Origin: CAJWKT01 sp964465375
GTDB taxonomy: Bacteria > Pseudomonadota > Gammaproteobacteria > Steroidobacterales > Rariloculaceae
Length of the DNA: 64,000 nucleotides
Assembly: GCA_964465375.1 (NCBI GenBank)
Contig: CAYXIJ010000008.1
Span: forward strand, 1-64,000
Reading direction: 5' to 3'
Below are positions 9,148 through 18,877 of this stretch, one piece after another (positions within the stretch are counted from its first letter, which is position 1; each line of letters begins with the position of its first letter). The position numbers and the translations under genes were made by a program. The notes under the pieces are model-generated. The model did no database searches, was not told the DNA's origin, and was given only the letters and a program-made list of their open reading frames with translations.

Positions 9148-10179
9148 ATGACTAGCTATTTCATCCGACGACTCCTGCTCGTTATCCCAACCTTTGTAGG
9201 GGTTACTATGCTCGTATTCTGCCTCACCCGGCTTGTTCCCGGGGGGCCAATTGAGCGCGCCTTAAATGAAGCTCTGCTTGCGGGAGGAGATCGCGGCTCC
9301 GCTATCACTCAAAGTGTAGGTGCGGGCGAAAGTGTGCTTTCCGAGGCCCAGCTTGACCAATTGCGTGTCTATTACGGTTTTGATAAACCGGTTCTGGTGA
9401 GCTATTTCGACTGGCTGCGTAAGGTTTTTGTATTGGACTTAGGAATTTCGACACGTTATAACGAACCGGTTTGGGATACCATTAAGAGTCGATTTCCAAT
9501 TTCGATTTTCTATGGCTTAACTACACTTATCCTGACATACAGTATATGCATACCTCTAGGGGTCGCCAAGGCGATAAAGCATACATCGTATTTTGACAAT
9601 ATTAGTTCAGGAATCGTATTTTTTGGTTATGCAATCCCGAGTTATGTTGTAGCTATTGCGCTACTGACATTTTTCTCCTCTTATCTCGAGCTTTTTCCTC
9701 TTGGTGGCTTTGTTAGCAATAGTTATGACCAGATGACACTCTGGGGCAAGATTAAAGATATCGCACACCATGCGGCATTACCGTTACTCTCCTATATGGC
9801 GGGTAGTTTTGCAGTAACTACCTTCATGATGAAAAACTCATTGATGGATAACCTTTCATCAGATTACGTGCGAACAGCTATCGCCAAGGGCTTGTCATTC
9901 CAGCAAGCCATCATAAGACACGCAATGCGGAATAGTTTGATTCCAATTGCAACCTCGTTTGGAAGTAATATTTCTCTCATACTAACTGGTTCATTTCTGA
10001 TTGAAAAAATATTTAACATTGATGGCTTTGGGTTGCTTGGCTTTGAATCTTTGGTTGAACGAGATTACCCAGTAGTAATGGGAATTTTGGTGATCTCTTC
10101 CTTGCTTTTTATGATTGGAAATATTCTGTCTGATGTCTGTGTTGCTCTAGTGGATCCACGGGTTAAGTTTGGAAAATGA
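9148..10179 (+). CDS. yejB: Peptide ABC transporter permease YejB
   Basis: An inner-membrane permease of the OppB/DppB family with six predicted membrane segments. It carries the permease loop (EAA-like) around residues 240-270, DYVRTAIAKGLS, which contacts the ATPase. With its partners it would form a YejABEF-type importer of oligopeptides or microcin C-like peptides. I place the start at the ATG (9148) because YejB proteins begin directly with the first helix (MTSYFIRRLLLVIP). A GTG at 9115 would add 11 unconserved residues, and neither start has a strong ribosome binding site. It overlaps yejE by four bases. Confidence 0.88.
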   Translation: MTSYFIRRLLLVIPTFVGVTMLVFCLTRLVPGGPIERALNEALLAGGDRGSAITQSVGAGESVLSEAQLDQLRVYYGFDKPVLVSYFDWLRKVFVLDLGISTRYNEPVWDTIKSRFPISIFYGLTTLILTYSICIPLGVAKAIKHTSYFDNISSGIVFFGYAIPSYVVAIALLTFFSSYLELFPLGGFVSNSYDQMTLWGKIKDIAHHAALPLLSYMAGSFAVTTFMMKNSLMDNLSSDYVRTAIAKGLSFQQAIIRHAMRNSLIPIATSFGSNISLILTGSFLIEKIFNIDGFGLLGFESLVERDYPVVMGILVISSLLFMIGNILSDVCVALVDPRVKFGK

Positions 10180-11219
10180 TAAAAATAAACCCCCAAACAG
10201 CACAGCAGTGGAAACGATTCAAGTCAATAAAGCGTGGATATTATTCCTTGATAGTAATATTGGTCCTTTTAGCACTCAGTGTTTTTGCAGAACTACTCAT
10301 TAACAACAGGGCGATTCTGGTTAAATATGATGGTAACTATTATTTTCCAACATACACTGGTTTTATAGCGGGAAACCACTTTGGACTTGATTATGCGTAT
10401 GAGACTAATTATCGGGAGCTCAAAAGGCATTTCTCAGATCAGAGTGAAAATTGGGTATTACTCCCGCCCGTTCCTTACAGTCCATTTGAGACAAATTTTT
10501 TGGAGGATTCATTCCCACCCTACCCTCCCAGCATAGATGACCAGCATTACCTAGGCACTGATATTACGGGGAGAGACATACTTGCGAGGTTGGCATATGG
10601 TTTCCGATTGGCTATTACTTTCTCTATAATTTTGCTTGCTTGCAATTACTTGATAGGAATTGCGATTGGATGCGCAATGGGTTTTTGGGGTGGCGCATTT
10701 GATTTATTATTTCAAAGGTTGATTGAAATTTGGTCCAATGTGCCATTCTTGTATGTCATCATGATCGTTGCCTCGGTCATTATCCCGAGTTTTTGGACCC
10801 TAGCCTTTATTATGGTGATATTCGGATGGATGGGAATGACTTGGTATATGCGGACAGCTACTTACAAAGAGAAAGCGCGGGAGTACGTAGAGGCAGCGAA
10901 GGCATTGGGAGCGTCTAATAAAAGAATGATTTTTAGGCACATTCTACCCAATACAGTTTCGATCATTGTAACGTTTGTCCCATTTTCAATTGCCACAGGA
11001 GTAACAGCTCTTACGGCACTGGACTATCTAGGATTTGGATTGCCACCTCCCACTCCAAGCTGGGGGGAGCTCCTGAGTCAAGGCACAAGCAACTTACAAG
11101 CTCCCTGGATTGTTACATCAGTAGTTTTTGCCATGACAATTGTCTTATTAATGGTTACATATATTGGCGAGGCAGTTCGGGAGGCTTTTGACCCAAAGAG
11201 GTTTACATTTTATGAGTAA
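10176..11219 (+). CDS. yejE: Peptide ABC transporter permease YejE
   Basis: The second permease of the importer, 347 residues. After the first membrane helix (about 22-43) comes a long periplasmic loop (about 44-130) with YFPTYTG and HYLGTDITGRDILAR; this extended loop is typical of YejE rather than DppC. The BPD_transp_1 domain follows, with the ATPase-contacting segment AREYVEAAKALGAS. It overlaps yejB at its start, and its TAA overlaps the yejA ATG by eight bases. Confidence 0.9.
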   Translation: MIKINPQTAQQWKRFKSIKRGYYSLIVILVLLALSVFAELLINNRAILVKYDGNYYFPTYTGFIAGNHFGLDYAYETNYRELKRHFSDQSENWVLLPPVPYSPFETNFLEDSFPPYPPSIDDQHYLGTDITGRDILARLAYGFRLAITFSIILLACNYLIGIAIGCAMGFWGGAFDLLFQRLIEIWSNVPFLYVIMIVASVIIPSFWTLAFIMVIFGWMGMTWYMRTATYKEKAREYVEAAKALGASNKRMIFRHILPNTVSIIVTFVPFSIATGVTALTALDYLGFGLPPPTPSWGELLSQGTSNLQAPWIVTSVVFAMTIVLLMVTYIGEAVREAFDPKRFTFYE

Positions 11220-13110
11220 TAGAAACTTTTCTACGTTCAAGATGGGTTGGATTACCTTGTGTACCTTTTTATGGCTTCTAGTAGGGTGCAACGAACAAAA
11301 AGAATCCGAATCAGCGATCAGTGCAGCAAATGACGCCGAATCGAATAGTTACCTCGTTGAAATATTACCCAATTACCAAAATGAGCTCTTGCCCGAGGGG
11401 CTACACTGGGAAACAAACAACTCAGATCCCATTTTTTCTTCTAACGAAGCTAAAAGAGGCGGTACTTTTAATAGCTGGATTCTAAGTTTTCCACTAACAC
11501 TACGTACAGTTGGACCCGACTCAAATGGTAGTTTTGCCACCTATACTAGGGCCAACAATCTAGGTTTGGTTGGGATACACCCTAATACCCTTGACTACTA
11601 TCCCGTATTAGCTACGCACTGGGCATTTGGTGATGATGGCAGGACAGTTTATTACCGGCTAAATGAAGATGCTACATGGTCAGATGGCGAGCCAGTTACG
11701 GCTGATGATTTTATGTTTGCTGTGGATTTTATGCGCTCAGAGCATATCGTCGCTCCTTGGTATAACAATCATTACACGAATGTGATTGTGAGCGTATCAA
11801 AATATGACGACCATACGATTTCAATTGAAGGAGCAACGGCTAAACCACCAGAGGAAATGCTGAATGAATATGGGTTAAGCCCAATACCTAGGCACTTCCA
11901 CAGATTAGATGAAAGTTGGGTCCAGGAGTATAACTGGCGGCTTGCGCCAACCACGGGGGCTTATAAAATTTCGGTTGTTGAAAAGGGGCAGTACGTAGAA
12001 TTCCAGCGCAACGAAAACTGGTGGGGTGACAACAATCGCTACCTAAAAAACCGCTATAACGTTGATACGATTCGTTTCACGGTGATCAGGGATATGAATG
12101 TTGCGTGGGAATATTTCCTGCGCGGTGAGCTTGATTCTTTCCCTTTAGTGATGCCTTCGTTTTGGCACGAAAAGGCTAACGGAGAAGATTTTGATAATGG
12201 GTATATACAAAAAATAAAGTTTTATACAGATAGACCTCAGCCATCTTATGGGATGTGGATGAACATGGATGATCCAATTCTTGGAAACCTAAATGTTCGG
12301 CTAGGTATTGCTCATTCAATAAATGTAGAAAAAATGCTTAATACTCTCCTGCGTGGGGACTACGAACGACTAAAAATGCAATTTGAAGGTTACGGGGATT
12401 ACTCGAACCCTAACATTCAGCCCCGGGAGTTTGATCTACTTCAAGCTGATAATTATCTTGCTGCTGCCGGCTTTAGAGATCGAGGACCAGATGCTATTCG
12501 TGTGAATGAAGATGGGCAGCGCTTAGCCCTCCGGGTGGTATATGGCTCTCAGGAACATACGCCGAGACTGGTTCTTTTGCGAGAAGAAGCTAAAAAAGCT
12601 GGAATTGAATTAAACTTGCAACTACTTGATTCCTCAGCACAATTCAAGCAGATTCTTGAAAAAAAACACCAGATTGCTTGGATGGGTTGGTCTACGGGGC
12701 TCGTCCCCCGCTTTTGGCAGTACTATCACTCGGATAACGCCCACATACCACAGACAAATAATATAACTAACACGGATGATCCTGAAATTGATTCTTTGAT
12801 CATGCAGTATCGAGAGAGCAAAGAGAAAGATGAGCGTGTACTTTTGGCTCATCTTCTACAGAGGATGACCCATGATGCAGGAGCCTATGTTCCAACCTAT
12901 AAAGTTCCTTATACGAGGGAGGCTTATTGGCGCTGGCTAAAAATGCCAAAACATTTTGGGACGAGAACAACGGATACAATATTCAATCCCTTAGGAGAGG
13001 CATTATTCTGGCTTGATGAAAATCTTAGGCTAGAAACGATGGCGGCTAAGCAGGAAGGTATTCACTATCCTGTTGTTACTATTACAGACACTACTTGGCG
13101 AGTTGACTAA
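11212..13110 (+). CDS. yejA: Peptide-binding lipoprotein YejA (SBP family 5)
   Basis: An extracytoplasmic solute-binding protein of family 5 (SBP_bac_5), 632 residues from the ATG at 11212. That start has an AGAGG ribosome binding site and gives a lipoprotein signal ending in the lipobox LVGC (Cys near residue 26), which the longer frame at 11164 would spoil. The body has typical features such as YYRLNEDATWSDGEPVTADDF and GAYKIS. It would deliver peptides to YejBE. YejA of E. coli is a soluble periplasmic protein; here it looks membrane-tethered. The overlap with yejE suggests coupled translation. Confidence 0.88.
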   Translation: MSNRNFSTFKMGWITLCTFLWLLVGCNEQKESESAISAANDAESNSYLVEILPNYQNELLPEGLHWETNNSDPIFSSNEAKRGGTFNSWILSFPLTLRTVGPDSNGSFATYTRANNLGLVGIHPNTLDYYPVLATHWAFGDDGRTVYYRLNEDATWSDGEPVTADDFMFAVDFMRSEHIVAPWYNNHYTNVIVSVSKYDDHTISIEGATAKPPEEMLNEYGLSPIPRHFHRLDESWVQEYNWRLAPTTGAYKISVVEKGQYVEFQRNENWWGDNNRYLKNRYNVDTIRFTVIRDMNVAWEYFLRGELDSFPLVMPSFWHEKANGEDFDNGYIQKIKFYTDRPQPSYGMWMNMDDPILGNLNVRLGIAHSINVEKMLNTLLRGDYERLKMQFEGYGDYSNPNIQPREFDLLQADNYLAAAGFRDRGPDAIRVNEDGQRLALRVVYGSQEHTPRLVLLREEAKKAGIELNLQLLDSSAQFKQILEKKHQIAWMGWSTGLVPRFWQYYHSDNAHIPQTNNITNTDDPEIDSLIMQYRESKEKDERVLLAHLLQRMTHDAGAYVPTYKVPYTREAYWRWLKMPKHFGTRTTDTIFNPLGEALFWLDENLRLETMAAKQEGIHYPVVTITDTTWRVD

Positions 13111-13113
13111 TTC

Positions 13114-14100
13114 GTGTCTGAGCCCGTTCTGAAGGTAGAGGAATTAAGTTGCGGGTTCAGGACTGAGGAAGGCTATATTCGTGTAGTTGAGCGACTCAGC
13201 TTTGATGTCGGTGCTGGGAAAACGATAGGCCTAGTAGGCGAATCAGGTTGTGGGAAAACGGTTACTGCTTTAGCAATTATGGGTCTACTTCCTAGGCCAT
13301 CTGGTCACATCGAAGACGGAACAGTTTTTTTTCGTGGCAATGTTTTATCCAGCACCTCTACTCCGAATCTTAAGGAAGTAAGAGGTAAGCATATAAGTAT
13401 GATTTTTCAAGAACCCATGACAGCGCTAAATCCAGTCCATCCTATAGGAAAGCAACTATTGGAGGCTATTGATCTATATGAACCTGAAATCCATCGAACC
13501 GATCAACGAACTAGGGCGCTAGAGCTCCTTACAAAGGTCGGGATTCCAGAGCCGACTCAACGCCTTAAAGAGTATCCCCATCAGCTCTCAGGGGGTATGC
13601 GTCAGCGTGTGTTGATCTCTATTGCAATAGCCGGAAATCCAGATTTATTGGTTGCTGATGAACCCACTACGGCATTGGATGTAACTGTCCAAGCTCAAAT
13701 TCTTGAGTTACTCAGGGACTTACAAGCAAGCAATGGAATGGCGATGATTTTTATAACTCATGATCTTGGTGTTGTAGCGGAAATTTGCGATGAAGTGCTA
13801 GTAATGTACGCCGGAAGGGCTGTTGAGCGTGCCAATGTAGCGCAATTGTTTGAAATTCCAAGACACCCCTATAGCCAGGGCCTCATGGCTTCAATTCCAA
13901 GGCTAGACACCCCATGCAAAATACCCCTACCAGTCATTGAGGGACTTGTTCCGGCATTAGATAACCTACCTTCTGGATGCTCATTTTCCAATCGCTGCAA
14001 TTACTCCGACAGTAAATGTGAAAAAGAAAAACCTCCGCTTATGAATGTACAGCCTGAGCATCAAGTTGCCTGCCATCACTGGAAGGGCTTGGGCAAATGA
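13114..14100 (+). CDS. Oligopeptide ABC transporter ATPase, DppD/OppD type (Yej system)
   Basis: 328 residues with one ABC domain: Walker A GESGCGKT near residue 41, Q-loop FQEPMTALNP, signature LSGGMRQR and Walker B LLVADEPTTALD. The C-terminal oligo_HPY domain carries cysteines in GCSFSNRC and KCEKEKPP plus a final AC, the Cys set seen in OppD/DppD. In E. coli YejF the two ATPase halves are one protein; here they are two genes, this being the first half. The GTG start lies three bases after the yejA stop, and the stop overlaps the next ATPase gene by four bases. Confidence 0.9.
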   Translation: MSEPVLKVEELSCGFRTEEGYIRVVERLSFDVGAGKTIGLVGESGCGKTVTALAIMGLLPRPSGHIEDGTVFFRGNVLSSTSTPNLKEVRGKHISMIFQEPMTALNPVHPIGKQLLEAIDLYEPEIHRTDQRTRALELLTKVGIPEPTQRLKEYPHQLSGGMRQRVLISIAIAGNPDLLVADEPTTALDVTVQAQILELLRDLQASNGMAMIFITHDLGVVAEICDEVLVMYAGRAVERANVAQLFEIPRHPYSQGLMASIPRLDTPCKIPLPVIEGLVPALDNLPSGCSFSNRCNYSDSKCEKEKPPLMNVQPEHQVACHHWKGLGK

Positions 14101-15095
14101 AAGTACCCATCTTGGAAGTCCGAGAACTTAGGAGGTACTTTCCGGTAAGGACTGGAATATTTTTAAGAAAATCCGGGGATGTACGTGCTGTTGATGGGGT
14201 ATCGCTGAAGGTTTATCGCGGCGAAACAGTTGGCTTGGTTGGTGAGTCAGGGTGTGGAAAAAGCACTGTTGGGAGAACAATTCTTAATTTACTGAAACCT
14301 ACATCTGGACAAGTAATTTTTGAGGGCAAAGACCTATCAACTGTTGGAAGGACGCAATTGAGATTGCTGCGCCGTAAGGTGCAAATAATCTTTCAGGATC
14401 CCATGGAGTCCCTGAATAGTCGCCACACTGTAGGGGAAATCCTAGAGGAGCCATTCATAATTCATAAGCTTGGCTCGTCAACGCAGCGACGAATTTGGGC
14501 GCAAGAACTACTAAAGAAGGTTGGTCTGACTGCCTCCTCAATTGGACGCTTCCCTCATGAATTTTCCGGAGGGCAACGTCAACGCATTGGTATTGCTCGA
14601 GCGATTGCCCTTGGGCCAAGTTTAATTGTTTGCGATGAAGCAGTATCGGCACTAGATGTATCTATTCAAGCTCAAATCATTAATTTATTACTCGAGCTCC
14701 AGCGTAAAATGGAATTATCCTTGCTTTTTATTGCCCACGATTTATCAGTAGTGAGGCACCTGTCGGACCGCGTTGCGGTTATGTATCTCGGTCAAATTGT
14801 AGAAGAAGCATCTTCGGATGAGATCTATCAAAATCCAACTCACCCCTATACACGAGCACTGATATCTGCCATTCCTGCACCAAGCCCAACAAGTAGTCGG
14901 GACCGTGTAATACTTGAAGGAGATGTCCCCTCTCCTATTAATCCGCCCAGTGGGTGCCGCTTTCATACCCGATGTACTTACTCAAAACCCGACTGCCAGC
15001 GTGAGATCCCAAAGATGGAGGAAGTTGAGGGCAACCACCATGTAAGCTGCCTCCGATGGAAGGAGCTCCCTGTGCCTATAAGGCATATTCCTTAA
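14097..15095 (+). CDS. Oligopeptide ABC transporter ATPase, DppF/OppF type (Yej system)
   Basis: 332 residues with one ABC domain: Walker A GESGCGKST near residue 46, Q-loop FQDPMESLNSRH, signature FSGGQRQR and Walker B LIVCDEAVSALD (Ala-Val where most members have Pro-Thr, as in YejF-like second halves). A C-terminal cysteine-containing oligo_HPY segment (GCRFHTRC, DCQREIP) follows. It pairs with the upstream ATPase to power YejBE. Its stop overlaps the end of the convergent lipoprotein gene by four bases. Confidence 0.9.
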   Translation: MKVPILEVRELRRYFPVRTGIFLRKSGDVRAVDGVSLKVYRGETVGLVGESGCGKSTVGRTILNLLKPTSGQVIFEGKDLSTVGRTQLRLLRRKVQIIFQDPMESLNSRHTVGEILEEPFIIHKLGSSTQRRIWAQELLKKVGLTASSIGRFPHEFSGGQRQRIGIARAIALGPSLIVCDEAVSALDVSIQAQIINLLLELQRKMELSLLFIAHDLSVVRHLSDRVAVMYLGQIVEEASSDEIYQNPTHPYTRALISAIPAPSPTSSRDRVILEGDVPSPINPPSGCRFHTRCTYSKPDCQREIPKMEEVEGNHHVSCLRWKELPVPIRHIP

Positions 15096-15565
15096 TTAGT
15101 TGTTGGCGATTTCTGCTCTACGGGTTTTCGTACTTGTACTTCAGCCGGGTTAGTGGGTGGTGGCGGTGGCAATATGCCCTCCTCTACGTACGCCTCCAGT
15201 AATCCATCATCTGTTAGCGGTTTTACTTCAAGGATACGGCAAAGTTCATCAACTCTTGTTCCTGCAAAAGGTCCCGCATGAATAAAGGATCTATCGAATG
15301 GGCAAATACGCCCATCTCTATCTTCAAATTCTAAGTAAGGAGCAGCTCTCATGTCACACAGAAAACCATCGAGCTTTAACAGGTATGGACAGCGCTGAGC
15401 ACCCACAAACACAATCACTGTTTCGTTTTCAAGAACGTCAAAATCACGCACGCTCCTTTCAAAAAAACAATCGGCCATACTGCATCCAGCAGGAATTCTA
15501 GGCTCACCAGTGCTCGAGCAAGCCATCAGCGTCAAGCATATAAAAATTGGGGCTAGATGACGCAT
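15092..15565 (-). CDS. DUF6491 family lipoprotein
   Basis: A 157-residue protein with a short lipoprotein signal: hydrophobic residues 5-14, lipobox LMAC with Cys near residue 16, then SSTGE. The middle matches DUF6491: a Cys followed by RDFDVLENETVIVF, then RCPYLLKLDG, a second conserved Cys and DGRICPFDRS. Function is unknown; family members are small envelope proteins of marine and soil gammaproteobacteria. The C-terminus is proline-rich (ILPPPPPTNP) and probably disordered. It is a single gene convergent with the Yej ATPase. Confidence 0.7.
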   Translation of the reverse strand: MRHLAPIFICLTLMACSSTGEPRIPAGCSMADCFFERSVRDFDVLENETVIVFVGAQRCPYLLKLDGFLCDMRAAPYLEFEDRDGRICPFDRSFIHAGPFAGTRVDELCRILEVKPLTDDGLLEAYVEEGILPPPPPTNPAEVQVRKPVEQKSPTTN

Positions 15566-15761
15566 TAAGAAAGCTTTTCCATTTGATGCCCGTCTTAAAA
15601 GTTTAGCAAAAATACCCCTACCACCCCTAATATACCGTAGCTCTTGGTTTTTTCCTTCCTAATGTCTGTAAAATCTAGCCTCCTAGATTGCTAATATTAC
15701 TACCAGTATTTATATGGATATTTTGAATTTTATCCGACCGCCTCTGAAGCAGCGTAATTAG

Positions 15762-17786
15762 ATGGCCGCGAGTAAACATTGGAGGCAGAGTGTTGAATCC
15801 AACGGCATTGTTCGTCTGGTGCTGGACATGGCTGAGTCTAGTATTAACACCCTTTCCCGGGAAGTTCTGGAAGAGCTAGCACTTGAATTAGCCGAAATCG
15901 CAAGCAAAAAACCGAAGGGGCTGATCTTGGCATCAGGAAAGTCCAATGGTTTTATTTTTGGTGCTGAGATTAAGGAATTTGATCAGATTAGTAGTGCCCG
16001 AGAAGGCACTGATGCAGTTTTGAGGGGGCAGAGATTATTAAATCAACTAGAGGATCTTCCATTTCCGACCATTGCTATTATTAATGGAATTGCACTTGGC
16101 GGTGGTTTGGAGCTTGCTCTCGCATGCAACTATCGTTTAGCCGCAGATACCCATGATAAAACAATTGGTCTGCCGGAAATCCGTCTGGGGATTCATCCCG
16201 GACTGGGAGGAACTGTTCGAACGGCTCGACTAACAGGCGCACTAGTAGCATTGGACTTAATGTTAACAGGCCGCTCAATATCCCCCAGAAAAGCTATGGA
16301 TATTGGTCTCATAGACGGGGTTGTGTCTCCCGAAGATTTGGATCAAGTTGCAACTACCTATATTCATAACCGTCCAAAGCAAACTCGGGCACCTTGGTAT
16401 ACACGCATATTAAGTGCGCGGATTCTGCGGCTGTTGGTTGCGAGGGTGTTAGAAAAAAAGGTGGCCAAACGAGCACCCCGGGCTCACTACCCTGCTCCCT
16501 ATGCGATTATTAACCTGTGGCGTCAATATGGAGGCCTCAATAAAACTGCTTACAATGCGGAGGCCCTCTCATTTGGAAGGCTACTGGTAAGCAACAGCTC
16601 AAAAAATCTCGTTAGGGTTTTTTTCCTTCGGGAGCGACTCAGGAATTTAGCACCCCGGAAGAGCAAAGTGTCTCGATTGCATGTCATAGGGGCCGGTACT
16701 ATGGGAGGCGATATCGCCGCCTGGTGTGCCGCTAAAGGTTTGGAGGTTACGCTCCAGGATACAACTGAAGAATTGGTTGAGATAGCACTAAAGCGGGCAA
16801 ATAAGATTTTTACGCGTTTACTTAGAGTTCCCGGGGAAGTGCAAGCCGCTCAAAAGCGGCTGATCATGGACGTTGAAGGCCTCCAAGTCAGCTCTGCAGA
16901 TGTTGTCATTGAGGCAATTGTGGAGAAACTTGATGCGAAACAAAATCTCTTTAGGAGTCTAGAATCAAATATTAGCCCGGACACACTCATTGCTACCAAT
17001 ACCTCAAGTATTCGATTGGAGGACATGGCAGAAAGCTTTAAATACCCTGGGCGTTTTGTCGGTCTTCATTTTTTTAATCCCGTATCTAGATTGCCATTAG
17101 TCGAAGTTATAAAAGGGGAAAAAAGCGCCAAGGATTCATTGCAAGTTGCGATGTCCTTTGTGATGCAGATCGGAAAATTGCCACTCCCCTGCAAGAGTGC
17201 CCCAGGTTTTTTAGTTAATAGAATTCTCGCGCCTTACATGATGGAAGCATTGGAAGCGCTCAAAGATGGTTACTGCATTGAGACTATTGATGCAGCTGCT
17301 CGTAATTTCGGTATGCCGGTAGGTCCGGTGGAGCTGGCAGATAGGGTGGGGCTCGATGTCGCACTAAATGTAAGCACGGTCCTCCAGGGCATGTCCGGCG
17401 AGAAAAGTGGTTCGGGTATCCTTAGGGAAAAAGTGGATGCAGGTCAACTAGGAACTAAAGTCGGGCAAGGTTTTTACCATTACAAAAACAATCGAGCGCA
17501 AAGACGAAAACGCTTTCCGACTCCAGATACTCAGCTGCAAGATCGCCTGATCTTAGGCATGCTAAACCAGGCAGTGGCATGCCTCGAAGAATCAATTGTT
17601 GAAGGGCCGGAATTTTTAGATGCCGGAGTTATATTCGGCGCGGGGTTTCCCCCTTTTACCGGGGGATTAATTAAATATGCACAAGAAATAGGCATTGGCA
17701 ATACAGTGGAGCGGTTAACACAACTATCTAATGAATTCGGGCCGCGATTCCAGCCTCATTCTGGCTGGAATAGACTGCGCAAGTAA
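15762..17786 (+). CDS. FadJ/FadB-like fatty acid oxidation multienzyme
   Basis: A bifunctional enoyl-CoA hydratase/3-hydroxyacyl-CoA dehydrogenase of beta-oxidation, 674 residues, about 40 shorter than FadB or FadJ. The N-terminal crotonase domain (about 1-190) has the oxyanion segment GFIFGAEI and both catalytic glutamates, in LGGGLELALAC and IGLPEIRLG. The dehydrogenase domain starts with the NAD-binding GAGTMGG near residue 310, followed by LHFFNPVSRLPLVEV. Two C-terminal dehydrogenase modules follow. No thiolase gene (fadA/fadI) is adjacent, so its partner must be elsewhere. It is convergent with holB. Confidence 0.88.
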   Translation: MAASKHWRQSVESNGIVRLVLDMAESSINTLSREVLEELALELAEIASKKPKGLILASGKSNGFIFGAEIKEFDQISSAREGTDAVLRGQRLLNQLEDLPFPTIAIINGIALGGGLELALACNYRLAADTHDKTIGLPEIRLGIHPGLGGTVRTARLTGALVALDLMLTGRSISPRKAMDIGLIDGVVSPEDLDQVATTYIHNRPKQTRAPWYTRILSARILRLLVARVLEKKVAKRAPRAHYPAPYAIINLWRQYGGLNKTAYNAEALSFGRLLVSNSSKNLVRVFFLRERLRNLAPRKSKVSRLHVIGAGTMGGDIAAWCAAKGLEVTLQDTTEELVEIALKRANKIFTRLLRVPGEVQAAQKRLIMDVEGLQVSSADVVIEAIVEKLDAKQNLFRSLESNISPDTLIATNTSSIRLEDMAESFKYPGRFVGLHFFNPVSRLPLVEVIKGEKSAKDSLQVAMSFVMQIGKLPLPCKSAPGFLVNRILAPYMMEALEALKDGYCIETIDAAARNFGMPVGPVELADRVGLDVALNVSTVLQGMSGEKSGSGILREKVDAGQLGTKVGQGFYHYKNNRAQRRKRFPTPDTQLQDRLILGMLNQAVACLEESIVEGPEFLDAGVIFGAGFPPFTGGLIKYAQEIGIGNTVERLTQLSNEFGPRFQPHSGWNRLRK

Positions 17787-17818
17787 GATTTTACTTTTCG
17801 TTAGTTTCTGTACACAAG

Positions 17819-18877
17819 TCAATTAATACCTCCTTTCGCATCTACCGGCTGCAGAAAGTCCTGCAGTGCCAATAAAAGCCCTAAGTCAGCATTTATCTTG
17901 ATCCCCGCGCCAATCTGGCGTCGCAATTTTTGAACGTTATCTAATTGATTAAAAAGAGATTTATGGGTTATTTTTTCCCATCCAGTAGGCAAACAGAGCG
18001 TGTCCACCACCCCAGGATTGCCAGGCTCTGTCTCCTTGAATCTTTCGCGAATTGCCCTCTCAAGGCCAGCAGCTAACCACTCAAGGATCAAAGCCTGGTC
18101 ATCTCGAAACTTGGCTGCTATCTCATGCGGGTTCATTTTATTTATATAATTAACATTAGAAATATTTTTTAAATCATTGTTTATATTTATTATTTTAGAG
18201 ATATTTTCTCCTGTGTGGGCTAATGGGGCTCCTCCCACAAAAGACAAGTAACGGGCGTAGTTACTTTCTGTTTCTTGCCCGCCGGAAGATAACCAAGATA
18301 ATGCCTCCCCTCTTGGTGGGCTTGTGAGCGGAAGTATCTGGCAGCGACTACGGATCGTAGCAGGCAGCAGGGTCGGCTGATGCGAAACTAACAAGATATA
18401 TGTATCTGGAGTGGGTTCCTCCAAAGTTTTAAGCAGAGCGCTCATTGCAGGGCGGTGCATGGCCTCCGCCGGCTCGATAATAGCCACCTTGTTAGCAGAG
18501 GCATGGCTGGTGAGGCTTAGGGTACCAATTAGCTCCCTGATCTTGCTAACTGCAATCCTTTGTTTCCCCTCTTCCGGAAAAACCCAATGAAGGTCTTGGT
18601 GGTGGTCGGAAGGTTCGTGGCGCGCATCCATAGCTGCAAGGGCAATTGCGCTGTCCAAATGGTCCGGCAACTCAATCGGACGAGAAAGCAGACGGCGCGC
18701 CAATACAAGAGCCAAGTTGATTTTTCCTATTCCAACCGGCCCAGCAAGTATCCACCCATGCGGCAACTTGCCATCCTGCCGAATAGAATCAAACATATGC
18801 AGAGGTTCCTTTAACCAAGGGCAAATGTTCGTGCTCAGCACCTCAATTGGGGAAAGCGAATCAGGCATCCGTAGCAC
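17819..18877 (-). CDS. holB: DNA polymerase III delta' subunit HolB
   Basis: A clamp-loader subunit, 352 residues. The N-terminal AAA+ domain has a degenerate P-loop GPVGIGKIN near residue 43 (Ile where an active P-loop has Thr/Ser), and the typical MSALLKTLEEP and SRCQILPL segments. No zinc-binding cysteine cluster is evident. An unusual Asn/Ile-rich stretch (about residues 224-250) follows the conserved FVGGAPLA segment and is encoded by a strikingly AT-rich patch at 18127-18205. It overlaps the end of tmk by 17 bases, the normal tmk-holB order. Confidence 0.9.
   Translation of the reverse strand: MLRMPDSLSPIEVLSTNICPWLKEPLHMFDSIRQDGKLPHGWILAGPVGIGKINLALVLARRLLSRPIELPDHLDSAIALAAMDARHEPSDHHQDLHWVFPEEGKQRIAVSKIRELIGTLSLTSHASANKVAIIEPAEAMHRPAMSALLKTLEEPTPDTYILLVSHQPTLLPATIRSRCQILPLTSPPRGEALSWLSSGGQETESNYARYLSFVGGAPLAHTGENISKIININNDLKNISNVNYINKMNPHEIAAKFRDDQALILEWLAAGLERAIRERFKETEPGNPGVVDTLCLPTGWEKITHKSLFNQLDNVQKLRRQIGAGIKINADLGLLLALQDFLQPVDAKGGIN

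Noticed and set aside
11164..11211. Longer start for the YejA lipoprotein
   Set aside because: It lies within yejE and would bury the lipoprotein signal; the ATG at 11212 has a good ribosome binding site.
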